Origin: Bacteroidota bacterium
GTDB lineage: Bacteria; Bacteroidota; Ignavibacteria; Tepidaquicellales; Tepidaquicellaceae
DNA length: 64,000 nucleotides
NCBI GenBank assembly: GCA_018266845.1
Contig: JAFDZO010000029.1
Span: 1 to 64,000, forward strand
Reading direction: 5' to 3'
The notes under the pieces were generated by a model. It searched no databases. It was not told where the DNA came from and saw nothing but the letters and a program-made list of their open reading frames with translations. A program made the translations under genes and the position numbers. How positions within the stretch are numbered: the stretch's first letter is position 1; every line of letters starts with the position of its first letter. Below are positions 26,825-34,163 of the stretch, piece after piece.

Positions 26825-28012
26825 ATGCCTTTCTATCATAAGCTGGGAAAATTCCCGCAGAAAAGACATACACAGTTCCGCCAGCCCGACGGCTCTTTGT
26901 ATAAAGAAGAATTATTTTCTACAATCGGCTTTGATAGCATTTACACAAATGCTTATCACATAAATTCACCTGCGAAAATAAACGGAGTGGATGACAAAGT
27001 TGAAGTGTTTCACATCGAAGAATGGGAAGACGCTCCTTTGAAGCCTTACCACTTCAAAACAAAACCTCTTAAACCTGAAAGCGATATTATATACGGAAGA
27101 AAGCCCGTGATGTATAACAATGATGTTATTATGAGCATGTGCCTTCCTGCCTCGCAGCCCGACGCTTTTTTCAAAAACGCCTTATATGATGAAATTTATT
27201 TTGTCCATGAAGGCAAGGGCGTGCTTGAAACTCAGTTAGGGTATTTGCCTTTCAGAGAGGGCGATTACATTGTTATCCCAAGGGGAATAATTTATAAATT
27301 CAATTATCATACTCCTGCAAGATTAATAATATTTGAATCAAACGGACCCGTTGAAACTCCGCGCAGATATAGAAATCATTTCGGGCAGCTTCTTGAACAC
27401 TCTCCGTTCTGCGAGAGAGATATTCGGGTTCCCGAAGAAATGGTAACGATTGAAGAGAAAGGGGACTTTGTAATTAAGATTAAAAAAGGAAATCAGATGA
27501 CGGCAATTCATTATGACTTTCACCCGTTCGATGTTGTTGGTTACGATGGATATTACTTCCCATGGATTTTCAACATTGAAGACTTTATGCCTATCACAGG
27601 AAAAATCCATATGCCGCCGCCGATTCATCAGACTTTCCATGCGCCGGGATTTGTTATCTGCTCATTCTGTCCGAGACTGCTTGATTATCATCCGCTTGCA
27701 GTGCCGATTCCTTACAATCACAGCAATATTGATTCAGATGAAATGCTCTATTACGTTGACGGAAATTTCTCAAGCAGAAAAGGCGTTGAATACGCTTCGA
27801 TAAGCCTGCACCCGAACGGCATTCCGCACGGTCCGCATCCGGGAACAGTCGATGCAGCGCTCGGAAAAACAGAGACGCTTGAAACTGCAGTTATGATGGA
27901 TACATTCAGACCGCTGAAGCTTACAAACTTTGCAAAGGACTGGAGCGCCGAGGAATATTACTTAAGCTGGAGAGAAGCGGAGCCGAGTGAGCTGATTAAT
28001 GAAGGACAGTAA
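26825..28012 (+). CDS. hmgA: Homogentisate 1,2-dioxygenase
   Basis: 395 residues, at the short end for the family (human HGD 445) but matching compact bacterial versions. Opens homogentisate to maleylacetoacetate in tyrosine/phenylalanine breakdown, using Fe(II). Visible features: FVHEGKGVLETQLG and EGDYIVIPRGIIYKF cupin strands, then the metal region PYNHSNIDSDEMLYYVDGNFSSRKG (His and Glu ligands) and SLHPNGIPHGPHPGT (His ligand). No fahA, maiA or hpd gene is next to it, so the rest of the route must be elsewhere. Cytoplasmic. The start MPFYHKLGKFPQKRHTQFR is typical. Confidence 0.93.
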   Translation: MPFYHKLGKFPQKRHTQFRQPDGSLYKEELFSTIGFDSIYTNAYHINSPAKINGVDDKVEVFHIEEWEDAPLKPYHFKTKPLKPESDIIYGRKPVMYNNDVIMSMCLPASQPDAFFKNALYDEIYFVHEGKGVLETQLGYLPFREGDYIVIPRGIIYKFNYHTPARLIIFESNGPVETPRRYRNHFGQLLEHSPFCERDIRVPEEMVTIEEKGDFVIKIKKGNQMTAIHYDFHPFDVVGYDGYYFPWIFNIEDFMPITGKIHMPPPIHQTFHAPGFVICSFCPRLLDYHPLAVPIPYNHSNIDSDEMLYYVDGNFSSRKGVEYASISLHPNGIPHGPHPGTVDAALGKTETLETAVMMDTFRPLKLTNFAKDWSAEEYYLSWREAEPSELINEGQ

Positions 28013-28105
28013 AAATTTATTATTGATTCAGGTTCTTATGCAAAATAGTTAAAGTATAAGAATGTCAAACAACAAATTTATACTAAAAAGAATAAATAAT
28101 ATTAT

Positions 28106-28723
28106 ATGAATTCTTTTTACTTCAAATATGAATTGGATAAATTTAAGAAGAAAAATACGTTTAAAGATTATATTCTTCCTTCAACTACAATTATAATTTC
28201 GCTTGTTACTTTAATAGTTGTTGTTGTTAATAATGCTGAAAATAATAAAACATTGCGTGATTTGAAAAATGATGAACTTAAAACAAATCGACAGATAAAA
28301 AAATTTGAAATTTCGTATATCCCAAAAATAAATTTCCTTGTGGAGTTGATTATACAATATAAGAGATTCTACAGAGAAATAGGAGCGTATTGTGAATTAA
28401 CAAATGAGCCGCAAACAAAATATACAAAGGAAGAAAAAGTAGAAATACTTAGTCAAAGGGATTCTGTGGAAAATTGTTTGGACAGAATTGATATTTGTAC
28501 AAATAAAATTTACCCTTATCTAAAAGCTGATGATAGAGACAGTTTGATAATTCATTCAAATGATTTCCAAAGAGAAACAAGAAAGTTTATTTATGGGATT
28601 TATCTTTTTTATGGAGAAACAAAGTTTGAATATTACAGAAGAATGATATGTGACGATTATTCCGATTATATAACATTTTTAAAAGAACAAGAATTTGAAG
28701 ATAATCCTTTGACTGAGAAATAG
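28106..28723 (+). CDS. Hypothetical single-pass membrane protein
   Basis: 205 residues, AT-rich codons. One membrane segment near residues 26-43 (STTIIISLVTLIVVVV), preceded by a Lys-rich cytoplasmic start (YELDKFKKKNTFKDY). The remainder is charged and helical with no recognised domain. It stands alone between the homogentisate dioxygenase gene and a DUF2283-like gene, in a patch of accessory small genes. Function not recognised. The open frame and composition look protein-coding, but there is no homology I can name. Confidence 0.6.
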   Translation: MNSFYFKYELDKFKKKNTFKDYILPSTTIIISLVTLIVVVVNNAENNKTLRDLKNDELKTNRQIKKFEISYIPKINFLVELIIQYKRFYREIGAYCELTNEPQTKYTKEEKVEILSQRDSVENCLDRIDICTNKIYPYLKADDRDSLIIHSNDFQRETRKFIYGIYLFYGETKFEYYRRMICDDYSDYITFLKEQEFEDNPLTEK

Positions 28724-28809
28724 AACACATAAAATCAACTTGTATTTCAACGCTAAGTTTAAACGGACAAAACTAATAGGATATTAATAAGATACAAAAG
28801 GAAATTAAA

Positions 28810-29079
28810 ATGCAGAATGAGATTGAAATATATTACGATAGAGAGAGTAATTATCTTGAAATAATTTTTGAAAAGAAAGAAGGTTTTTTTCAGGAAACCG
28901 AAGAAGATAACGTTATGAAAAAAGTAGATAAAAACGGTAATGTTCTGGCGCTTTCTATTATAAATGCTGTATCTTCAAAAACTATTCCGCCTGAATCATA
29001 TCATATAAAAAATTTCAAATTGAATAGGAGTATATTTGAAGCCGGCAACGTGAACGATAAAGATGAGAGCTATGAATAA
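28810..29079 (+). CDS. DUF2283-type small protein
   Basis: 89 residues. IEIYYDRESNYLEIIFEKKEGFFQETEEDNVMKKVDKNGNVLALSIINA has the DUF2283 pattern (Y-D-x-E-x-D/N-x-L-x-I-x-F ... V-x-x-x-x-D-x-x-G-x-V-x-x-x-x-I). Such proteins are small, beta-rich and often found beside DUF4258-type toxins. No partner is evident here: the neighbour upstream is an unrelated membrane protein and the one downstream is on the other strand. Possible orphan antitoxin-like gene, by family association only. Confidence 0.72.
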   Translation: MQNEIEIYYDRESNYLEIIFEKKEGFFQETEEDNVMKKVDKNGNVLALSIINAVSSKTIPPESYHIKNFKLNRSIFEAGNVNDKDESYE

Positions 29080-29106
29080 TAATATTAATAATTCCTGACA
29101 GTGCTT

Positions 29107-29397
29107 TTACTCCCTCAACAAACTTACTCTGTAATTTTTTATTTCAATTGTAATAATTCCGGCTTTGTAAGCAGGGTCATTATACATAATTCGCTCTGCC
29201 TCTTCGCGTGACTCAACTTCCCAGATGCTTACTCCCATGCTTCTGTCTTCGCAGGGACCTGCAATTAAAACTTTCCCTTCGTTAAATTTTTGCTCAAGAT
29301 ACAAAAAATGCTCGCTCATTATCTGCTCTTCCTGCTCTGTCATATCAAGGGTAGTCCAGTCTTTTACCGGGCGGATAATACGTAAGAAGTGCGGCAT
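29107..29397 (-). CDS. YciI-like protein, copy 1
   Basis: 96 residues, one YCII-related domain (dimeric alpha/beta-barrel, ferredoxin-like). Conserved His30 (in MSEHFLYL) and Asp74 (in NDPAYKAGI) match the putative His-Asp pair of YciI. GPCEDRSMGVSIWEV is the central strand. YciI proteins have no firmly assigned reaction. By my hand count, 57 of 96 positions are identical to copy 2 (29581-29871) without gaps, so they are tandem paralogues. They are separated by a hairpin array at 29421-29524. Confidence 0.88.
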   Translation of the reverse strand: MPHFLRIIRPVKDWTTLDMTEQEEQIMSEHFLYLEQKFNEGKVLIAGPCEDRSMGVSIWEVESREEAERIMYNDPAYKAGIITIEIKNYRVSLLRE

Positions 29398-29420
29398 AAA
29401 ATTAAAATAAATTTTATTCT

Positions 29421-29524
29421 CATTCCCAAACTCTGTTTGGGAATGTACATACCGCGAAACTCTGTTTCGCAGTGAAACAGAGTTTCACAATAATAGTCCA
29501 GTCCCAAACAGGAGTTTGGGACTG
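29421..29524. repeat. Four consecutive hairpins with related centres
   Basis: CATTCCCAAAC-TCT-GTTTGGGAATG (29421-29445), GCGAAAC-TCT-GTTTCGC (29454-29470), GTGAAAC-AGA-GTTTCAC (29472-29488) and CAGTCCCAAAC-AGGA-GTTTGGGACTG (29499-29524). All stems are perfect. The innermost AAAC/GTTT and the TCT/AGA-like centre are kept, while the outer stem sequence changes. A further palindrome AAACCTGTCAGGTTT is at 29560-29574. They sit between two YciI paralogues. Possible binding sites or RNA stems; no T-runs, so not classical terminators. Confidence 0.88.
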
Positions 29525-29580
29525 AGTAAGAAATAAAAGGTAAAACCCGGCACGATTAAAAACCTGTCAGGTTTAAATTT

Positions 29581-29871
29581 CTACTTTCTCAAAAGCGATA
29601 TTCTCATCTCTTTTAATTCAAGCTCCACAATACCTGCTTTTACCGCAGGGTCATTGAAGCCGATGGCTTCTGCTTCTTCCACTGAATCTGCTTCAAGAAT
29701 TCCAACGCCTCTGCTTCTGTCTTCGCAGGGACCTACAAGCACAACTTTTCCTTCTTCAAATTTGTCTTTCAAGTACATGAAGTGTTCTCCCATCAATCTT
29801 CCTTCTTCTTCAGTCATCTCTCCGTTTGTCCAGTCGTTTTTAGGCGTGATTAAATATAAATAATGAGGCAT
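29581..29871 (-). CDS. YciI-like protein, copy 2
   Basis: 96 residues, same fold and length as copy 1 downstream. His30 (MGEHFMYL) and Asp74 (NDPAVKAGI) are kept, as is GPCEDRSRGVGILEA. About 59% identical to copy 1 by hand alignment. It begins MPHYLYLITPKNDWTNGEMTEEE. Copy 2 is transcribed first; it lies 17 nt downstream of the degenerate receiver gene, so all three may share a leftward transcript, though the hairpin array could separate copy 1. Confidence 0.88.
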   Translation of the reverse strand: MPHYLYLITPKNDWTNGEMTEEEGRLMGEHFMYLKDKFEEGKVVLVGPCEDRSRGVGILEADSVEEAEAIGFNDPAVKAGIVELELKEMRISLLRK

Positions 29872-29888
29872 AAAAATTGTTCTAATTT

Positions 29889-30260
29889 TTAAAATTGTAA
29901 AAGATTTGCTGCAATGCGTTTAAACTCGTCTGTCTTCATTATGCTGTCGCATCCGGCGGAAAAAATTTCATCACGGTTTATTTCGCCTGAATGAAATGCA
30001 ACAATTTTTTTTGTCTTAGAGGATTCGTTCGTTCTCACATCGCGGATAATTTCAAGAGGGGATTTTACTTCAAAATCTAAATCAAGAAATACACTATCAA
30101 GATTCTGGTCAGATAAATTTTTATTAATTATTTCTAAGCTATCAGAAATAATCAGCTCTACCTGCACGTTCAATTTTGTAAGCGTAAGCGCAGATATTCT
30201 TACGTAATCTGCAAGCTCTTTGTTTTGAGTAACCAGCAGAATTTTTCTTGTCATATTCAT
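29889..30260 (-). CDS. Degenerate receiver-domain protein
   Basis: 123 residues with the fold pattern of a CheY receiver: KILLVTQNKELADYVR, DSVFLDLDF, IVAFHSGE, AGCDSIMKTDEF. The likely phosphorylation aspartate and the late Lys are present, and Ser can replace Thr. The acidic pair normally at the end of strand 1 is replaced by Thr-Gln-Asn, so Mg2+-dependent phosphorylation is doubtful. It is a stand-alone domain with no output part. It may act as a pseudo-receiver. ATG at 30260 or the second ATG two codons later are both possible starts. Confidence 0.72.
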   Translation of the reverse strand: MNMTRKILLVTQNKELADYVRISALTLTKLNVQVELIISDSLEIINKNLSDQNLDSVFLDLDFEVKSPLEIIRDVRTNESSKTKKIVAFHSGEINRDEIFSAGCDSIMKTDEFKRIAANLLQF

Positions 30261-30694
30261 ATCCGCAATTTAATTAATATTACAGGCGTAAAAAATAAAA
30301 ATAAAATTGCATACGATAATAAAATCTTCCAAAAAAATTTTCCTATTACTACTAATAGGCAGTTTCTTCTTTGAAATAAAATTTTTACTCATTATTTTGT
30401 ATTAGTTCTTTTTTATAAGAAATTTTGGAATTAAAGAACCCTGAAAATCCTGTGTTAAAATCAAAACACTGGAATTGATAAAACAATACTTTAGTCGAAA
30501 ACTTACGAGGGGGCGTAAGTTTCGCTATATGATTAAACAGGACTTTACGGCGTTCAGAAAATGAAAATTAAAAAACTGGAAATTTTAAATTCTGTAAATT
30601 TGTAAGGATTATAAAGAATTAATTCTGAATTGAAAAACCTTTCAAATAATACTAACTTGAAATTCATAAAAAATCGAAAAAATATTCTTTAGAT
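30261..30694. other. 434-bp AT-rich divergent region with two hairpins
   Basis: No gene or RNA gene seen. It separates the leftward receiver-like gene from rightward nuoG. Two clear hairpins: CCTATTA-CTAC-TAATAGG at 30342-30359, and CGAAAACTTACG-AGGGGG-CGTAAGTTTCG at about 30496-30526, whose loop is a G5 run (one bulged A in the stem). Neither is followed by a T-tract. The long leader before nuoG (about 170 nt after the second hairpin) could be a 5' untranslated region; I cannot match it to a known riboswitch. Confidence 0.55.
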
Positions 30695-32362
30695 ATGCCT
30701 AAATTAACAATTGATAATCAGGAAATAGAGTTTAAACCGGGACAGACGATAATAGAAGCTGCACGTCAGGCTGCGATTGATATTCCGCACTTTTGCTGGC
30801 ATCCGGCGTTATCCGTATCGGGCAACTGCCGTATATGTTTAGTTGAAGTTGAAAAAATGCCGAAGCTGGTGATTGCATGCTCAACTCCCGCAGCTGAAGG
30901 AATGGTTGTGCACACAAAATCGGAAAAAACCGTTCACGCGCAAAATGCCGTGATGGAATTTTTACTGATAAACCATCCTCTTGATTGTCCTATTTGCGAT
31001 GAGGCAGGCGAATGCAAATTACAGGATTACGCTTACAAATATTCAGTCGGAACTTCCCGCTATGATGAGCAAAAAAATCACAAAGATAAAAGAGTTTCAC
31101 TCGGACCCAACGTAATGTTTGACGGAGAGAGATGTATTTCTTGCTCTCGCTGCATAAGATATTGCGCTGAAGTTGTCGGCGAACCTCAGCTGACATTTGT
31201 GCAAAGAGGCGAGCATGTTACGATTGAAACATTCCCGGGTAAAGAGCTTGATAATCCGTATTCAATGAATGTGATTGAAATCTGCCCTGTAGGAGCATTA
31301 ACTTCTAAAGAATTCAGATTCAAGGCAAGAGTATGGGATATGTCATTTACGGAGACTGTATGTCCGGGCTGCGCAAGAGGATGCAATACAAGAATGGGTG
31401 TAAGAAATAATGAAGTGTTGAGAATAGAGCCGAGAGAAAATCTTGATGTAAATCAATACTGGCTCTGCGATTACGGAAGACTTGAGACAATAAAAAATCT
31501 TACCGATAAAGAATTAAGATTCAGCTCTCCGATGCTGAGAACGGATTCAAGCAATGAGCTGATTTCGGTTGACTGGGATGAAGCAGTTTCTCACGCACTC
31601 TCTGAACTGAAAAAAGTTAATGCTTCTGAAATTCTTTTTGTAGCTTCTCCGTTCTCTACGCTTGAAGATAATTATGCTTTAAAGAGATTTGCTAAGGAAG
31701 TTTTTGATTCGGAGAACATCTGTTACATACCAAATATAAATGAAAACTTCGGTGATGAAATGCTGAAGAAATCAGATATGACTCCGAACTCAAACGGCTT
31801 AAAGATTCTCGGAATAAACGCTTTCACAGGAGAAACAGTAGAAAAAATTTCAAATGGTTCATATAAAGTAGTTGTATGTATGAACGATGATGTATCAAGA
31901 CTACCGGGAGCAAATGAATGGCTCGGAAAAATTTCTTCGATAATTGATATTACATCGATGAAAAATAATACCTCCAATCATTCAAAGGTTATTTTTCCTC
32001 TTTCCACGTATGCAGAAGTTAACGGAACATTTGTAAACTTCCAGAATAAAGTTCAGAGAATAAGACCTGCAGTAACAACGCTTGAGCAGGAAAGACTGCC
32101 GGGAGAGTTTTCAATGTCGCGGCTTGATAAGTTCGGCTCGCACAATGACAGATGGACTCACGGAGCAAGGTTCAATGCAAGACCGGGATGGAAAATAATA
32201 AGACAGCTTGCTAAAGTTTTCGGTACTCACTTTGAGTTTGAAACTTCAGAAGAAGTATTTATGGAGCTTTCAAATAAAGTTGACGGTATGAATGGCTACG
32301 ATTATGACACAGTTGGAAACGAAGGAGTAGTTATAGGTACAAAACCTCTTGTAACAGCATAA
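30695..32362 (+). CDS. nuoG: NADH-quinone oxidoreductase subunit G (short form)
   Basis: 555 residues. N-terminal [2Fe-2S] ferredoxin domain with the cysteines of HFCWHP, SGNCRICLVEVE and VIACSTP. Then the His/Cys [4Fe-4S] site in HPLDCPICDEAGECKLQDYAY and a further cluster in ERCISCSRCIRYC with EICPVGALT. The molybdopterin-like part starts CPGCARGCNTRMGVRNNEVLRIEPRENLDVNQYWLCDYGR. It carries electrons from NuoF to NuoI in complex I. It is shorter than Thermus Nqo3 (783) or E. coli NuoG (908), with a reduced C-terminal domain. No nuoE, F or H gene adjoins. An intrinsic terminator follows. Confidence 0.93.
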   Translation: MPKLTIDNQEIEFKPGQTIIEAARQAAIDIPHFCWHPALSVSGNCRICLVEVEKMPKLVIACSTPAAEGMVVHTKSEKTVHAQNAVMEFLLINHPLDCPICDEAGECKLQDYAYKYSVGTSRYDEQKNHKDKRVSLGPNVMFDGERCISCSRCIRYCAEVVGEPQLTFVQRGEHVTIETFPGKELDNPYSMNVIEICPVGALTSKEFRFKARVWDMSFTETVCPGCARGCNTRMGVRNNEVLRIEPRENLDVNQYWLCDYGRLETIKNLTDKELRFSSPMLRTDSSNELISVDWDEAVSHALSELKKVNASEILFVASPFSTLEDNYALKRFAKEVFDSENICYIPNINENFGDEMLKKSDMTPNSNGLKILGINAFTGETVEKISNGSYKVVVCMNDDVSRLPGANEWLGKISSIIDITSMKNNTSNHSKVIFPLSTYAEVNGTFVNFQNKVQRIRPAVTTLEQERLPGEFSMSRLDKFGSHNDRWTHGARFNARPGWKIIRQLAKVFGTHFEFETSEEVFMELSNKVDGMNGYDYDTVGNEGVVIGTKPLVTA

Positions 32363-32380
32363 AAAAATTCTTATACAAAT

Positions 32381-32412
32381 AAAAAAGGCGGAGATTTTTT
32401 CCCCGCCTTTTT
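32381..32412. terminator. Bidirectional intrinsic terminator
   Basis: AAAAAAGGCGG (32381-32391), loop, CCGCCTTTTT (to 32412): about 10-bp stem with A-tract and T-tract. Between convergent nuoG (stop 32362) and the M3 peptidase (stop 32436); works for both. Confidence 0.92.
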
Positions 32413-32435
32413 CAACTCTCGTTAGTAAAGTCTAA

Positions 32436-34142
32436 TTATAGAAGCTCATCATCCGTATCATCAAGATAAGATACAATCGGTTTTATTGCTTTTTTCACAG
32501 TATCTTTCTTGAAGGGTGAATCCAGCTTTGCAATTTTCAACAAGTCAAGAAACGAACGGCTTCCTCCGGCTTTACATAGCTCAATATAATCTTTTAGCGC
32601 TTCAGTATTTTCCTTCTTAGATGAAGCATTCATTTTTTTCCAGAATTGAAAAGCGCAAACCTGCGCTAATCCGTAATCTATATAGTAAAACGGCTTTTCA
32701 TAAATATGTCTTTGCTGCTGCCAGTATCCGCCTTCTTCAAGAAACGAGTTATCATCATAATTTTTTAAGGGCAGGTATTTGTGTTCAATCTCTCTCCATT
32801 TTTTCTTTCTCTCGGATGGGGCTGCATCAGGGTTTTCATAAACCCAGTGCTGAAACTCATCAACCGAAACGCAATATGGAAGAAACTCAAGAGCTCTCAC
32901 AAGATGGAAATATTTAAACTTCCCGGTGTCTTCTTCAAAAAATAAATTCATCCAGTCCCATGTAATAAACTCCATGCTCATTGAATGAATTTCACAGGCT
33001 TCGAGAGTCGGATGTAAATATTCTGAGATTTCAAAATCTTTGCTGCAAAATGCCTGAAATGCGTGTCCGGCTTCATGAGTGAGAACTCTTATATCATCCT
33101 CAGTTCCGTTAAAATTTGAAAAGATAAACGGGCTTGAAAACAATTTTAAAAAGGTGCAATATCCTCCAACAGCCTTATTCTTTTTGTTTTCCAAATCCAT
33201 CAGTTCGGAAACATACATTTGCTCAAAAAATTCTCCAGTTTCTTCAGAAAGCTCTTTGTACATCTTGAGAGTATTCTTTATTATTTCCTCTGTATTTCCT
33301 CTTGGCTTTGCATTTCCTGTAGGGAAGTGAATTCCTTCATCATAGTAGTACAGATTATCAAGCCCTAATCTTTTTTGCTGCTTTTCTCTCAGCTTCTTTG
33401 TTATAGGGACAATTGTTTCAAGAATTTGCTTCCTAAAAGCGGCTACGTCGTCCGCATTATAATCTGTTCTTTTTAAGCCATAATAGGCAAGCTCAATGTA
33501 ATTTTTGTATCCCAGCTTCTTCGCCATTTTATCGCGGGTCTTTACCAATTCATCAAAAATTCTGTCAAACTCCTTTTCATTCTTTTTAAAATAGCTCCAT
33601 TTTGATTCAGAAGCTTTTTTTCTCACCTCTCTATCCGGCGAGGTTGTATAAGGACCAAATCCTGAAAGATTAAGCTCTTTGCCGTCAAACATTATTTTTG
33701 CCGCCGCCATGAGCTGCTTATACTCTACGGTTAATTCATTCGTTTTAATTATCTCGTTTTCTATTTCAGGGTTGAAGGTCTTGACTGAAACTTCAGCAAG
33801 ATTAAACAAATGCTTTCCTATTTTATCTTCAAGTTTTTTTCTGAACTTGGAATTTATCAAAGTCCTGTAAAAACGGGTGTCATAATCTTTTATCAAAGGC
33901 GCAATTGAGTCAAGGAATTTTTTTTCCTGAAAATAAAAATCATCTGCTGTGTTTATCGTATATCTTACATTGGCAAGCCGTCCCATTGTATCGAATTCAT
34001 CCCGTAAAATGTTTATTTCATGTATTGCTTCAACCTGAGCTTCATAATTCATCGCATTTTCAAGCTTTACAAGCTGGTTTTCAAAATGCTCTTTATATTT
34101 TTCTATGTCAGGTCTTTGGTAAGGGAAATCTTTAAATTTCAT
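32436..34142 (-). CDS. M3-family oligoendopeptidase
   Basis: 568 residues, full length for PepF-type/M3B enzymes. Zinc site in VLTHEAGHAFQAF (His356, Glu357, His360) with the downstream glutamate in LEACEIHSMSMEFITWDW. Cytoplasmic, cleaves oligopeptides of about 6-20 residues. No signal peptide. N-terminal helical part (about 1-190) closes over the active site in the family. Tandem with the M29 aminopeptidase upstream (21-nt gap), so the two would degrade peptides together. Confidence 0.94.
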   Translation of the reverse strand: MKFKDFPYQRPDIEKYKEHFENQLVKLENAMNYEAQVEAIHEINILRDEFDTMGRLANVRYTINTADDFYFQEKKFLDSIAPLIKDYDTRFYRTLINSKFRKKLEDKIGKHLFNLAEVSVKTFNPEIENEIIKTNELTVEYKQLMAAAKIMFDGKELNLSGFGPYTTSPDREVRKKASESKWSYFKKNEKEFDRIFDELVKTRDKMAKKLGYKNYIELAYYGLKRTDYNADDVAAFRKQILETIVPITKKLREKQQKRLGLDNLYYYDEGIHFPTGNAKPRGNTEEIIKNTLKMYKELSEETGEFFEQMYVSELMDLENKKNKAVGGYCTFLKLFSSPFIFSNFNGTEDDIRVLTHEAGHAFQAFCSKDFEISEYLHPTLEACEIHSMSMEFITWDWMNLFFEEDTGKFKYFHLVRALEFLPYCVSVDEFQHWVYENPDAAPSERKKKWREIEHKYLPLKNYDDNSFLEEGGYWQQQRHIYEKPFYYIDYGLAQVCAFQFWKKMNASSKKENTEALKDYIELCKAGGSRSFLDLLKIAKLDSPFKKDTVKKAIKPIVSYLDDTDDELL

Positions 34143-34163
34143 AGCTGTAATAATCCTCTGCGT

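Noticed and set aside
29421-29524. CRISPR array
   Set aside because: Units are self-complementary hairpins of different length, not regularly spaced direct repeats; no cas genes in the window.
30496-30526. Intrinsic terminator before nuoG
   Set aside because: Good stem but no T-tract on either side.
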